Program-made: the position numbers and the translations under genes
Part shown: in pieces, positions 49,800 to 57,740 of the stretch
Layout of the letters: the number at the start of each line of letters is the position of its first letter
Position numbering within the stretch: the first letter of the stretch is position 1
The notes under the pieces: generated by a model
What the model saw: the letters and a program-made list of their open reading frames with translations, nothing else
Told to the model about the DNA's origin: nothing
Databases searched by the model: none
Origin: Hyphococcus lacteus
Lineage (GTDB): Bacteria > Pseudomonadota > Alphaproteobacteria > Caulobacterales > Parvularculaceae
Direction of reading: 5' to 3'
NCBI RefSeq assembly: GCF_041058985.1
Contig: NZ_JBEHZE010000001.1
Location: forward strand, 2,418,001-2,482,000
Length of the DNA stretch: 64,000 nt

Positions 49800-50804
49800 A
49801 TGAAAATTATCTGGTGTGGCAAAGGCAGCGGCGCTACCTGACCCGCGACCGGTCGTATGATCCGTCTGGCTTTCGTGCTTTGTTGAGTGTTTTGCACCTT
49901 CAACTTTTGCAACCGAGTCGGGACAGCTCGTTCCGACCTCTATTTGGATCGTTGAATCGTGAATATCGTAACGGCATTCGAGATAGGTCTTCGCGGTTTC
50001 TAATGCCGAGGAACTCGCCTCAGCATTTGCAACACAAACATGCATAGTCAATCGTGGTTGTTCCGGTGTGATCTGAGAAATTTGAACGTGGTGAACACCA
50101 ATAATTTCTGGTGACGCATCTACCAAGCCCTCACCTAACTCCGTTACATCAATATTGACTGGTGCACCTTCGAGCAAAATGAAACCTGTTTCACGCACAA
50201 GCCGGTATGCGGAAATTCCAATTAAAACTGAAACTGCAATTGAAAGGATCGGGTCAATAGCCATCCAACCGGAAATGCCAATAACGATTGCCGCTATTAT
50301 AGCGGCCACCGAGCCAAGCATATCACCCATGACATGCAAAATCGCGCCGCGCATATTTAAGTTCTGTTCGCCTGGCCGGTGAAGAATCAAAAATGCGATG
50401 ACGTTTGCGACGAGTCCACCAACGGCCACCCAAAGCATTAAACCTGATGCGACCTGCACAGGCTCCATAAATCGTTGAACAGCCTCAAAGATGATCCAGA
50501 CCAAAAGGACCGCAAGCAAAAGACCATTTACAAACGCAGCCAGAACTTGTGCGCGTCGATATCCAAAATGCAGACGTTTATCCGCAGGGCGCGCGGCAAA
50601 AAACTGGGCCGCAATAGCAAGTGCTAACGCCAACGCATCCGTCAACATATGGGCCGCATCCGCGAGCAATGCGAGAGACCCCGAAATGATGCCGCCAACA
50701 ACCTCGACAATCATAAAAGTCACGATCACAGCCAAGGCCGCGAGCAGCCGCCCGGTTACCTTGTCGGATGAAACGTGATGGTCATGATGACCGCAATTGC
50801 TCAT
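49794..50804 (-). CDS. Cation diffusion facilitator (zinc/cobalt/cadmium efflux)
   Basis: This 336-residue CDF exporter pumps zinc or related metal out of the cytoplasm against protons. It starts SNCGHHDHH (His-rich), has six membrane segments (about 25-200), the transport-site motifs LADAAHMLTDALALALA (HxxxD) and HVMGDMLGSVAAI (HxxxD), and a cytoplasmic C-terminal domain with HHVQISQI. A His/Ser/Gly-rich tail ends it. GLLLAVLLVWIIFEA is the third helix. Closest to CzcD/ZitB. The ATG at 50804 is preferred over 50831. It is divergent from the ZIP importer with a shared control region. Confidence 0.92.
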   Translation of the reverse strand: MSNCGHHDHHVSSDKVTGRLLAALAVIVTFMIVEVVGGIISGSLALLADAAHMLTDALALALAIAAQFFAARPADKRLHFGYRRAQVLAAFVNGLLLAVLLVWIIFEAVQRFMEPVQVASGLMLWVAVGGLVANVIAFLILHRPGEQNLNMRGAILHVMGDMLGSVAAIIAAIVIGISGWMAIDPILSIAVSVLIGISAYRLVRETGFILLEGAPVNIDVTELGEGLVDASPEIIGVHHVQISQITPEQPRLTMHVCVANAEASSSALETAKTYLECRYDIHDSTIQIEVGTSCPDSVAKVEGAKHSTKHESQTDHTTGRGSGSAAAFATPDNFHL

Positions 50805-50965
50805 GCGTTCGCCAATTTCAGTTCTTTTCAAAACTTTAATACATTACGAGGTTGGCCGAACATTAGTCTGTTCGCGCAAGTCAGAGCAAGGCGCTATTGC
50901 TCGGTTTCACGGTAAATTCACCATAATCTTGCCGGTATATTCGCCACACCCAAACGCAAAATATA

Positions 50966-50978
50966 GTTATATGATAAC
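50966..50978. promoter_or_regulatory. Candidate Zur operator upstream of the ZIP importer
   Basis: GTTATATGATAAC is a palindrome with a 3-bp centre, and it extends to AACATTTC on one side, matching the proteobacterial Zur core TGTTATANTATAACA at all but about two positions. It lies 56 bp before the ZIP start, where binding would block the promoter when zinc is plentiful. Confidence 0.65.
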
Positions 50979-51034
50979 ATTTCTATTGCTATCCTCCGTA
51001 CCTTGGTCGATTTAGTGTCCGGGTAGCGCACTAA

Positions 51035-51814
51035 GTGGCAGGAAGGGGCCCTGCGAGTTTGATAGGGGAAACGAATTATATTTACGGCCTGCTCGCGAGC
51101 TTGATTGCTGCGGGCATGAGCACATTTGGCATTTTTGCAATGGCGTCTTTCGGCGACTGGGCAAAGCGAAATAGTGCTTATTCCTCGTCATTCGCCGTCG
51201 GCCTTTTGACCGTTGGTGTTTTGTTTCACCTCATCCCCGAAGCCGCCAGCCTTTCTGGATTAGCTTTACTGTGGGTCGCTGTTGGGTTTGCTTCGATGGT
51301 CCTGATCGGAATCGCGGTGCAAAGCACGGTGCGCCACGGCCCAGAGGGTGCTGCCCTCACCTTTGGTTATGCCTCGATCATCGCGCTCGCCGCGCATTCA
51401 TTTCTTGATGGCGCGATTTATGCGGCGTCCTTTCAGGAAGAAGCGTTTACAGGCTGGATCGCGACTGGCGGATTGCTATTTCACGAATTCCCCGAAGGCG
51501 TAATTGCTTATGCGCTTCTTGCACAAGGGGGCCTAAAACGTAGCCGCGCCATTCTCTTGGCTCTCATTGCCTCAGCGCTGACAACTGTCGGCGGGACAAT
51601 CGTATCGTTGTTTCTGATCGGCTTAACCAATCAACTCCCGATTGCGGCAATGCTCGGTATCGCAGCAGGTGCGTTGATCTATGTATTGATTGTTCATCTC
51701 GGTCCTGACGCCGCTAAAACACCGGGTCGACGCGGCTATGACCTCGCCATGCTTGGTGTGCTTATGGGCACGATCGCCATTGTCTTACAACAACTGGGCG
51801 GTGGCCATCATTAA
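51035..51814 (+). CDS. ZIP family zinc transporter
   Basis: The 259-residue inner-membrane protein has about eight hydrophobic segments and the ZIP signatures HSFLDGAIYAA (helix IV) and HEFPEGVIAYALL (helix V), with the metal-binding His, Asp and Glu in place. It would import zinc (or related divalent metal). The start used here is a GTG at 51035; a TTG at 51059 with GGAAGG further upstream is an alternative, and the first membrane helix is kept by either. A strong Zur-type site lies upstream and the CDF exporter is divergent, giving an import/export pair. Confidence 0.9.
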   Translation: MAGRGPASLIGETNYIYGLLASLIAAGMSTFGIFAMASFGDWAKRNSAYSSSFAVGLLTVGVLFHLIPEAASLSGLALLWVAVGFASMVLIGIAVQSTVRHGPEGAALTFGYASIIALAAHSFLDGAIYAASFQEEAFTGWIATGGLLFHEFPEGVIAYALLAQGGLKRSRAILLALIASALTTVGGTIVSLFLIGLTNQLPIAAMLGIAAGALIYVLIVHLGPDAAKTPGRRGYDLAMLGVLMGTIAIVLQQLGGGHH

Positions 51815-51820
51815 GCCTGG

Positions 51821-52330
51821 CTAGTTGCGACAACCGGCAATCCCAGCCGTCGGCGATACCATACTCCACCCGCTGTTATCGGTAACTTTAACAACACCCT
51901 GTTCAAGATAAGAACCACCACTAAAGCCGAGCCCGAATTTTGCGCTCACTTCAACTACAATTCCATCCGTATTCTGAAATTTCTGGCGTTCATAAATGCC
52001 ATAGCCACTAGCACCATTATAATCGATACGTTTTAACGTCACGTCCGCGCCGCCTAGATTCATCATGGCGTCTTTTCCCGTAACATAGCGGAACACCGCC
52101 GCAGGGCGGTTACCTTCTAGCGTCCAAAGCACCATACCGCATTCTTTTGCAGGTAGCGAAGCATCCGCCAAAGCGCCAAAGCCGTCTGAGGCTGCGTCGT
52201 CATCTGCAAGACTGAGTGGCACCGCCTTACGTTGGTCAGAGACTTTTGTTTGACGGTTGGCATCTGATGTCGTCGTAGCGCAACCAGCTAACACCATCAT
52301 TGAAAGAGCGATTGAAACAGTTTTCATCAT
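51821..52330 (-). CDS. Lipoprotein coupled to the T2SS operon, function unknown
   Basis: The 169-residue product starts MMKTVSIALSMMVLAGCATTT, a signal peptide with the lipobox LAGC. A Ser/Asp/Ala-rich linker (about 20-60) precedes a domain (about 62-169) beginning KECGMVLWTLEGNRPAAVFRY and ending TAGIAGCRN, with two Cys that could form a disulfide. I do not recognise the family. Its ATG overlaps the gspN stop by 4 bp, the same coupling used between gspK, L, M and N, so it is a real member of the operon. A pilotin or assembly lipoprotein for the GspD secretin is the obvious hypothesis; it does not resemble known GspS sequences that I can recall. Confidence 0.8.
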   Translation of the reverse strand: MMKTVSIALSMMVLAGCATTTSDANRQTKVSDQRKAVPLSLADDDAASDGFGALADASLPAKECGMVLWTLEGNRPAAVFRYVTGKDAMMNLGGADVTLKRIDYNGASGYGIYERQKFQNTDGIVVEVSAKFGLGFSGGSYLEQGVVKVTDNSGWSMVSPTAGIAGCRN

Positions 52331-53106
52331 GACCCTGCACTCCTAAAAATTCCGGCTGAACCGTAGACCAATTCACCATTCGCATCTTCAAATCCCAAGA
52401 CGCGAAGCGCTGTATTTATATCGTTTTCACTCGAAGATGCCGTCGCTGATAGTTCATAGGAAAGGCTTCGGTCTACCCGCAGTTCCATATTTGCACCCGC
52501 TCGCGGATTTTCGCCCATAAGCGTGACCACGAGTATTTCGCCGTCACACTTCACATCGCCACTCATTGGCAATGCAGGCATGTTATATCTCCGAGCTGGA
52601 GCGTTCAAAACATTGGTCCAGATCGTACCATTGGCCGCGATGCACCCGCGCTTTGGTGCAAGTGAAATCTTCGTTGCCTCTATCCTAGCAATGCCTTGGG
52701 TCGGGGCACCAAGCACCCCTTGTGGTGCTAATGCACCTAAATCAAAATCTGCGATAAGGTCAGTGACCGTAATCGTTTGGCTTATGCTGAAAGCAACTTT
52801 GCCCTCACCGACAATCGTCCCATTTCGTGCAGTGATATCGAACTTGGGTGAAAGTCCCAAAATCGATAAGGGCGACAGTTTATAGGACACATCCCCAAGT
52901 GAAGCGCCGGAAGTGTTTAGTCCTTCAAGAGTGCCCGCCCAGACTGTTCCTTTTGTTCCGCTGTACGATATGTTCTGGCTATCAAAATTGATAAAAAGCG
53001 CCACTACACTCGCCGGTAACAACGCGGCCATGCTAACAAAAAACACAATAGCAAAAACGCTCATCATCAGTCGACGCGGCGATTTTGATATTTTTCGAGC
53101 TTTCAT
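52327..53106 (-). CDS. gspN: Type II secretion protein GspN
   Basis: GspN is a small bitopic inner-membrane protein of some T2SS, of unclear role. The 259-residue product has one membrane segment (about 14-36, SVFAIVFFVSMAALLPASVVA) and a periplasmic beta-rich domain with SGTKGTVWAGTLEG, LSPLSILG and the C-terminal cysteines KRGCIAANGTIW and SGDVKCDGEI. It overlaps gspM by 4 bp and the lipoprotein gene by 4 bp. Confidence 0.85.
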   Translation of the reverse strand: MKARKISKSPRRLMMSVFAIVFFVSMAALLPASVVALFINFDSQNISYSGTKGTVWAGTLEGLNTSGASLGDVSYKLSPLSILGLSPKFDITARNGTIVGEGKVAFSISQTITVTDLIADFDLGALAPQGVLGAPTQGIARIEATKISLAPKRGCIAANGTIWTNVLNAPARRYNMPALPMSGDVKCDGEILVVTLMGENPRAGANMELRVDRSLSYELSATASSSENDINTALRVLGFEDANGELVYGSAGIFRSAGS

Positions 53107-53573
53107 GACTTTTGCTCAAAGACAATGATATGAGCCGTTATCAGGCCAGATTGTCCGTTGGCGATATCCGCGAATGCGACCGTTACACCATATTGTTTTT
53201 CTAACTGCGCAATCCACGAAAAAAGTGCTTCACCGTTCATCGGTGCAGCTTGAACCTCCACTTGACCTTGCGCATTTTCCGATCCGATACGCGTTAAGTC
53301 CACGCCCCAGTTACTCGCGGTGGTGATCACAGCCTGTCGTAGTTGCATCCGACCAGCAGCACTGGATCCATCGCCGTTTCCACCCAAAGCGGCTGCGGCG
53401 AGTGTAAGTTCATATCCATCCCGTGCTGATTGTTCTTTACGTAGTGCCGCATCATGCCAATTATCCAATGGGCGCAGCACGCCCAGTGACACTATCACCA
53501 GAGCCGCAAGACAAGCTGCGACTAATATCAATACCCGTTCCCGTACAGAAAGCTCATGCCACCACGTTGTCAT
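53103..53573 (-). CDS. gspM: Type II secretion protein GspM
   Basis: GspM, with GspL, anchors the GspE ATPase to the inner-membrane platform. The 156-residue product has a short cytoplasmic part (WWHELSVRERVLILV), one membrane segment (about 13-35) and a periplasmic ferredoxin-like domain with VEVQAAPMNGEALFSWIAQLEKQYG. It is not well conserved, so position in the operon (between L and N, 4-bp overlaps) carries much of the assignment. Confidence 0.88.
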   Translation of the reverse strand: MTTWWHELSVRERVLILVAACLAALVIVSLGVLRPLDNWHDAALRKEQSARDGYELTLAAAALGGNGDGSSAAGRMQLRQAVITTASNWGVDLTRIGSENAQGQVEVQAAPMNGEALFSWIAQLEKQYGVTVAFADIANGQSGLITAHIIVFEQKS

Positions 53574-54766
53574 GATAAACTCACTTTCAGCTCACCGAGA
53601 TAAATACCGCCAGATCTTCTCACGCCGCCCGCTTCATTCGCGATTATTCCCCGCGCCTCTAGGTTTTGTTTCAGCACTTCTAAATCATTGATATCCGAAA
53701 ACCGAAGATTGATCGCATATTCGCCCCGTTGAGCATTATAGCGAATTCGATCAAGTTGAATGTTATCGCTCTCGCCCAAGCTATCTGAAACGGCATTGGT
53801 TAGCCGCATAAACATTGGCGCACCGCCACCCGCCGCTAAAACTTGTCGCGCGTGCGTTTTCGGATCGACATTTGAAAATTCCGGAAATGTAGCGACGTGT
53901 ATATCGTTCGTTTCTTGTCTATAGGCCTCGGCGATACGAAGCGATCTGATACTGTCTGCGACATCCACAACAAGAAACGAAACGACCAATCCCGCAGCGA
54001 GCATCGCCGCTCTGCGCCATGGCTTTATTGTCTCCTTCCAGTTACCGCTTTTGCGATAAGCACCTTGAAGAAAGTTTATGTACCCGCTTTGCTCTAGCCC
54101 GTCCGCAAAAGTTGAAATCAGCGCCGCCCCCTCTAAGGGATGTCGCCATTCAGTGTGTACGGTGTCGGTCAACGGCAGGGTAGCCTCGCCATAACATATG
54201 GCGTTCTCTATCTCCGCTTTTTCTAAAAGTGTAGGCAATATTTCATCGGCTAACGGACGTTCTAATGCGAATCCTTGAAGGCCGACGCTTCCGAACAATC
54301 TGTCTTTAGTCGCAAAAACGGTTGCCCTGTCCGCGTAACTCGGCAACAAAACATAATCCGCAGTCACCACATCCGGTTTGATCCCGATGGATGTAAACGC
54401 GTGGGCCCACAAGTCTATGACCGATTTTTTGACGGCCAAAACCAAACCGGCCCCATCAGAATGACGCGCAGTTGCAAAATGAATGTTATCTAAACTCTCA
54501 GCCAGCTCGTCTTCTAAAAGGAACTTGGCTGCTGATTTATATTGCGCATTCGCTTTTGGTGGCGTCGGCATGATGCGCATGACAACATCCTCACCCGCCA
54601 GCACCAACGCGACGCGCTTTGCCGACGCGGCTCTATGCGCAACATCACCTAACGCATCAACACTCTCTGCGGTGTCCGCGAGTTGAACACGCCCGTCAGC
54701 CCAAAAGGCCCATTTAATTGGCTCATTCGGACTACGTCCAGCGATGAGTATTAACGTCTCGTTCAC
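53570..54766 (-). CDS. gspL: Type II secretion protein GspL
   Basis: GspL links GspE to the membrane. The 398-residue product has a large cytoplasmic actin-like domain (about 1-245, ESVDALGDVAHRAASAKRVALVLAGEDVVMR), a membrane segment (about 254-272, AAMLAAGLVVSFLVVDVA) and a periplasmic ferredoxin-like domain (about 275-398, ending LGELKVSLS). It overlaps gspK and gspM by 4 bp each. Confidence 0.9.
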   Translation of the reverse strand: MNETLILIAGRSPNEPIKWAFWADGRVQLADTAESVDALGDVAHRAASAKRVALVLAGEDVVMRIMPTPPKANAQYKSAAKFLLEDELAESLDNIHFATARHSDGAGLVLAVKKSVIDLWAHAFTSIGIKPDVVTADYVLLPSYADRATVFATKDRLFGSVGLQGFALERPLADEILPTLLEKAEIENAICYGEATLPLTDTVHTEWRHPLEGAALISTFADGLEQSGYINFLQGAYRKSGNWKETIKPWRRAAMLAAGLVVSFLVVDVADSIRSLRIAEAYRQETNDIHVATFPEFSNVDPKTHARQVLAAGGGAPMFMRLTNAVSDSLGESDNIQLDRIRYNAQRGEYAINLRFSDINDLEVLKQNLEARGIIANEAGGVRRSGGIYLGELKVSLS

Positions 54767-55737
54767 ATCTCCGCTCCGATACGCCGCGAAACCACGCGCG
54801 CGCGGTTTCCATCCATGGCGATTTCCGATGTCATAGTAAGTACCTTGCGATCATAAATAATCTCTGCACGGGCCTTTAGGTAACGTGAGGTTATCTCAAA
54901 ACGGCGGGTAACCTCATTTTTCAACCCTAGTTTCTTGACTGATGGCTCAGCCAGAAACGCGGTAATGTCGCTATATCCGCCCGGTGGCCGCCCAGCAATA
55001 ATATCTGCCGCCCCCCGCAGGGAAACGTCGTCGCCCAGAACAGCCGCCAGAACGGCGGCATCACCGCGTTCGAGCATATTTACATTAATGGGTGATGGCC
55101 CTTGTCGATCCATCGCGCAAAGAGCTGGAACGAGGGCCAGATAAACGTCTTTCGTAACGTTTTTTATCGCCCTGATTTCAGTTACCGATGCGGCCAATTT
55201 GTTGGCGGTGCGATAAGGTGATGACAGAGTTGTATAGTATTCGTCTTCAGCGCCTTGGGGGCGGCGTTGATTATCACCATCAACCCAATCGGCCATAGAC
55301 TGTGCAATCGCCTCAGCTTCGAATTCACCAAGGCCGAGATGTTTTGAAAGTCTCACAAATTCCGCAATGGCAAGATTTTGTGCATCATCCTCGGATGATT
55401 GCGCGAAGCTATTGATGTTAAAGCAGGTCGTTGCATCATCAAAAACAACTCGCGCCATGCCATCGTCCAGAGGTAACTCTATCTGTTCATTGGCCCACGG
55501 ATCCTCTCGTGACATCTTACTGTCATTGGCATCATACGCAGTCTCGATGGCAGAGGTCGCTAATGTTTCAATCGCTAGCGCCTGCCATATCGCTTCGCTT
55601 CGCTCATTCACATTTCCAGCACGGGCCGCAGAAAGTGAAATTTTTTCCATGGAGGCAAGCGCAATGAAAGAAAGTGTCGCCGCCAATAACAATACGATTA
55701 AGAGTGCCGCACCTTTTTGTTGGTTCCTCTTATTCAT
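54763..55737 (-). CDS. gspK: Type II secretion minor pseudopilin GspK
   Basis: GspK caps the pseudopilus tip. The 324-residue product has the prepilin leader NKRNQQKG/AALLIVLLLAATLSFIA, with cleavage after Gly; the usual Phe at +1 is Ala and the +5 Glu is absent, as is normal in GspK. It is the largest pseudopilin, with a helical hairpin containing NINSFAQSSEDDAQNLAIAEFV and WVDGDNQRRPQGAEDEYYT. I start at the ATG at 55737, which overlaps gspJ by 4 bp. Confidence 0.92.
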   Translation of the reverse strand: MNKRNQQKGAALLIVLLLAATLSFIALASMEKISLSAARAGNVNERSEAIWQALAIETLATSAIETAYDANDSKMSREDPWANEQIELPLDDGMARVVFDDATTCFNINSFAQSSEDDAQNLAIAEFVRLSKHLGLGEFEAEAIAQSMADWVDGDNQRRPQGAEDEYYTTLSSPYRTANKLAASVTEIRAIKNVTKDVYLALVPALCAMDRQGPSPINVNMLERGDAAVLAAVLGDDVSLRGAADIIAGRPPGGYSDITAFLAEPSVKKLGLKNEVTRRFEITSRYLKARAEIIYDRKVLTMTSEIAMDGNRARVVSRRIGAEM

Positions 55738-56402
55738 GAGCCGGCCCTTGCGCCATTGCCAAAAGCACCAATCCAAAACCGTTGTTCCAATATCGGTTTA
55801 TCCGGCCATTCAAGGGTAAACGAAACCGCACGCGGCGGGCCACCAATTCCGCTCGTCGGCCAAAGTTCCGCCCACGTCAACTCACCGCGAAATTCACCAA
55901 TGAGATATGCGGCTGTTGCGGTTTCTAACCCATCAAATAATATACGTTCATTCGTCACTGAATTGGGCGCAGCATCGAGGTAATTTCTCGTGCGCCGAAT
56001 TAGCGCTCGGTCGCGAAATACATATTCGACATATTGCAAAGAACTACGCGGCTCGGCCGATTGAATGTTGATCGACCCATCGCGCACAAAAGCGGCGAGA
56101 ACAACCTCGTCGTCTTCTGTTCGAGAGCCAAACCGAGTTATATTGCCAACAAACTCTGTACTACGCTCAATGCCAAACTCATCGCGAATTTGGCGGGGGC
56201 TAATTTGGATGAAGTCACCTTTCATTAGACTGCGCGCGATTTGAAACTTTTTCAATTCATCGTCTGCTTCAGATAACTGATCGCGACTATCGACCCCCAG
56301 CCGCAATGCATAAACGCTCGTGGTCGCAATCGCCGCAAAAATAAGCAGCGCAACCATGACTTCGGGCAGTGTCATACCTGATTGTAGTTTGCGGATTATC
56401 AT
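55734..56402 (-). CDS. gspJ: Type II secretion minor pseudopilin GspJ
   Basis: A tip pseudopilin with GspI and GspK. The 222-residue product has the leader IIRKLQSG/MTLPEVMVALLIFAAIATTS, with Glu at +5. The C-terminal domain contains GSRTEDDEVVLAAFVR and TWAELWPTSGIGGPPRAVSFTL, typical of GspJ. It overlaps gspI and gspK by 4 bp. Confidence 0.92.
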   Translation of the reverse strand: MIIRKLQSGMTLPEVMVALLIFAAIATTSVYALRLGVDSRDQLSEADDELKKFQIARSLMKGDFIQISPRQIRDEFGIERSTEFVGNITRFGSRTEDDEVVLAAFVRDGSINIQSAEPRSSLQYVEYVFRDRALIRRTRNYLDAAPNSVTNERILFDGLETATAAYLIGEFRGELTWAELWPTSGIGGPPRAVSFTLEWPDKPILEQRFWIGAFGNGARAGS

Positions 56403-56770
56403 TGAACCCTCCGCATTGAGGTTGCGCGAGCAATGATTTGATCACTGTCCATCGGTGAAATATTGATATCAATACGAACTACATCATCTACACCGGTTTC
56501 TGTCGTTGTCCGGAAATATCGCAACGCCTCACCACCGACAATTGTTTCGCCCTCTTTCGTCCCGAGTTGAATTGCCTCCGGCAAGATCAGCGCTTCAACC
56601 ATCAGATTGTCAGCGGCAATCATTCCCCGGTTTCGGTCCTCCAAAGAGGAAATAAACCGAGTGTTTTGGCCGATCAGCGCCAAAAGTGATGCGACCACAA
56701 ACCCCATGATGCTGAGCGCCACCAGCGTTTCCACGAGCGAGACGCCGCGTTGTTGATTAGCGCGCGTCAT
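56399..56770 (-). CDS. gspI: Type II secretion minor pseudopilin GspI
   Basis: The 123-residue product has the leader ANQQRG/VSLVETLVALSIMGFVVA with Glu at +5, and a short C-terminal domain (DNLMVEALILPEAIQLG, DDVVRIDINIS). It starts the minor-pilin tip complex. The ATG at 56770 overlaps gspH by 14 bp. Confidence 0.92.
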   Translation of the reverse strand: MTRANQQRGVSLVETLVALSIMGFVVASLLALIGQNTRFISSLEDRNRGMIAADNLMVEALILPEAIQLGTKEGETIVGGEALRYFRTTTETGVDDVVRIDINISPMDSDQIIARATSMRRVQ

Positions 56771-57326
56771 TAGCGATCACCTCAACATTGCCCTGATCAT
56801 TCATTACGACGTCAATATATTTCCGGTCATGATGGAATCTAACGTTAAAGGCATCTGTTTCACCCGTCGGGCTAAAAGTATAAATGTGTGTCTTAGGTTC
56901 CGATAGTTGTGTATCTGGTATCTTTTTGTCGTTATCAGGCTTTGACATTTCCAGCCAATAATCCGGTGACAACATCACAGGTTGTAACTTTTTATCGCTT
57001 GATTTTTCCCACGCTCCATCCGTATACTGGGTAAATAGATAACCATTCGCATCGACCTCCAACGCAATGGGAAAATTCGATGTAATCGAATATCCAACTG
57101 CGTGATCAAGTCGTGCAGCAAAACGGTCTGCGGTTTTGCGCAAATCACCGATCGGTGGCGGCGCGGAAATAATGACAACGCCAGCCACCATCGCCATGAT
57201 CATCATAACCACAAGCAATTCGACTAATGTAACGCCGCGTTGTTGGCGACGCTCTCTCAGCCAACCGTTATTTCGCTGTCCAGTTGCCAATGTCCGCGTC
57301 CAGCCCTTCGCCCCCGGGTTCGCCAT
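56757..57326 (-). CDS. gspH: Type II secretion minor pseudopilin GspH
   Basis: The 189-residue product has the leader ERRQQRG/VTLVELLVVMMIMAMVAG with Glu at +5 and a C-terminal globular domain with GDLRKTADRFAARLDHAVGYS. Its start is uncertain: the ATG at 57326 lies within gspG, giving an unusually long leader of about 30 residues; a TTG or CTG closer to the leader (near 57260-57290) is possible. Overlap with gspG is therefore up to 59 bp. Confidence 0.88.
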   Translation of the reverse strand: MANPGAKGWTRTLATGQRNNGWLRERRQQRGVTLVELLVVMMIMAMVAGVVIISAPPPIGDLRKTADRFAARLDHAVGYSITSNFPIALEVDANGYLFTQYTDGAWEKSSDKKLQPVMLSPDYWLEMSKPDNDKKIPDTQLSEPKTHIYTFSPTGETDAFNVRFHHDRKYIDVVMNDQGNVEVIANDAR

Positions 57327-57726
57327 CCGCCCCGAAGGAATATAGATCATATGCACCACCATGCTCGCCAGGAATTCTGTATTGAAACTCGTTTCCCCAT
57401 GAATCTACCGGAACCTCCCCGCGCAAATATCCGCCGGGCCGATAATTAGCGTTGTTTCGCGCGTCGCTTGGCACCGTTACCAACGCGTCCAACCCTTGTT
57501 GCATGGTCGGATAGCCGCGCATGTCGAGGCGATATTGATCAAGCGCAGTTTCTATCGCATCAATTTGAAGACGCGTCGTGTCGACGGATGCTTTATCTGC
57601 CGCAGGCAGAACATTGATAACAACGACAGCCGAAATCAGCGCTAGAATCGCCAGCACGACCAATAGTTCAACCAGTGTAATACCGCGCTGCTTGCGTCGT
57701 TTAATCGCTGAACTACGAACTTTCAT
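57268..57726 (-). CDS. gspG: Type II secretion major pseudopilin GspG
   Basis: GspG forms the body of the pseudopilus. The 152-residue product has the leader IKRRKQRG/ITLVELLVVLAILALISA with Glu at +5, and the major-pilin domain QIDAIETALDQYRLDMRGYPT, GLDALV, YLRGEVPVDSWGNEFQY and SFGADGEPGGEGLDADIGNW, the calcium-binding C-terminus. The ATG at 57726 follows GGAG; an upstream ATG is at 57738. Confidence 0.96.
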   Translation of the reverse strand: MKVRSSAIKRRKQRGITLVELLVVLAILALISAVVVINVLPAADKASVDTTRLQIDAIETALDQYRLDMRGYPTMQQGLDALVTVPSDARNNANYRPGGYLRGEVPVDSWGNEFQYRIPGEHGGAYDLYSFGADGEPGGEGLDADIGNWTAK

Positions 57727-57740
57727 TTTCAACTCCATTT

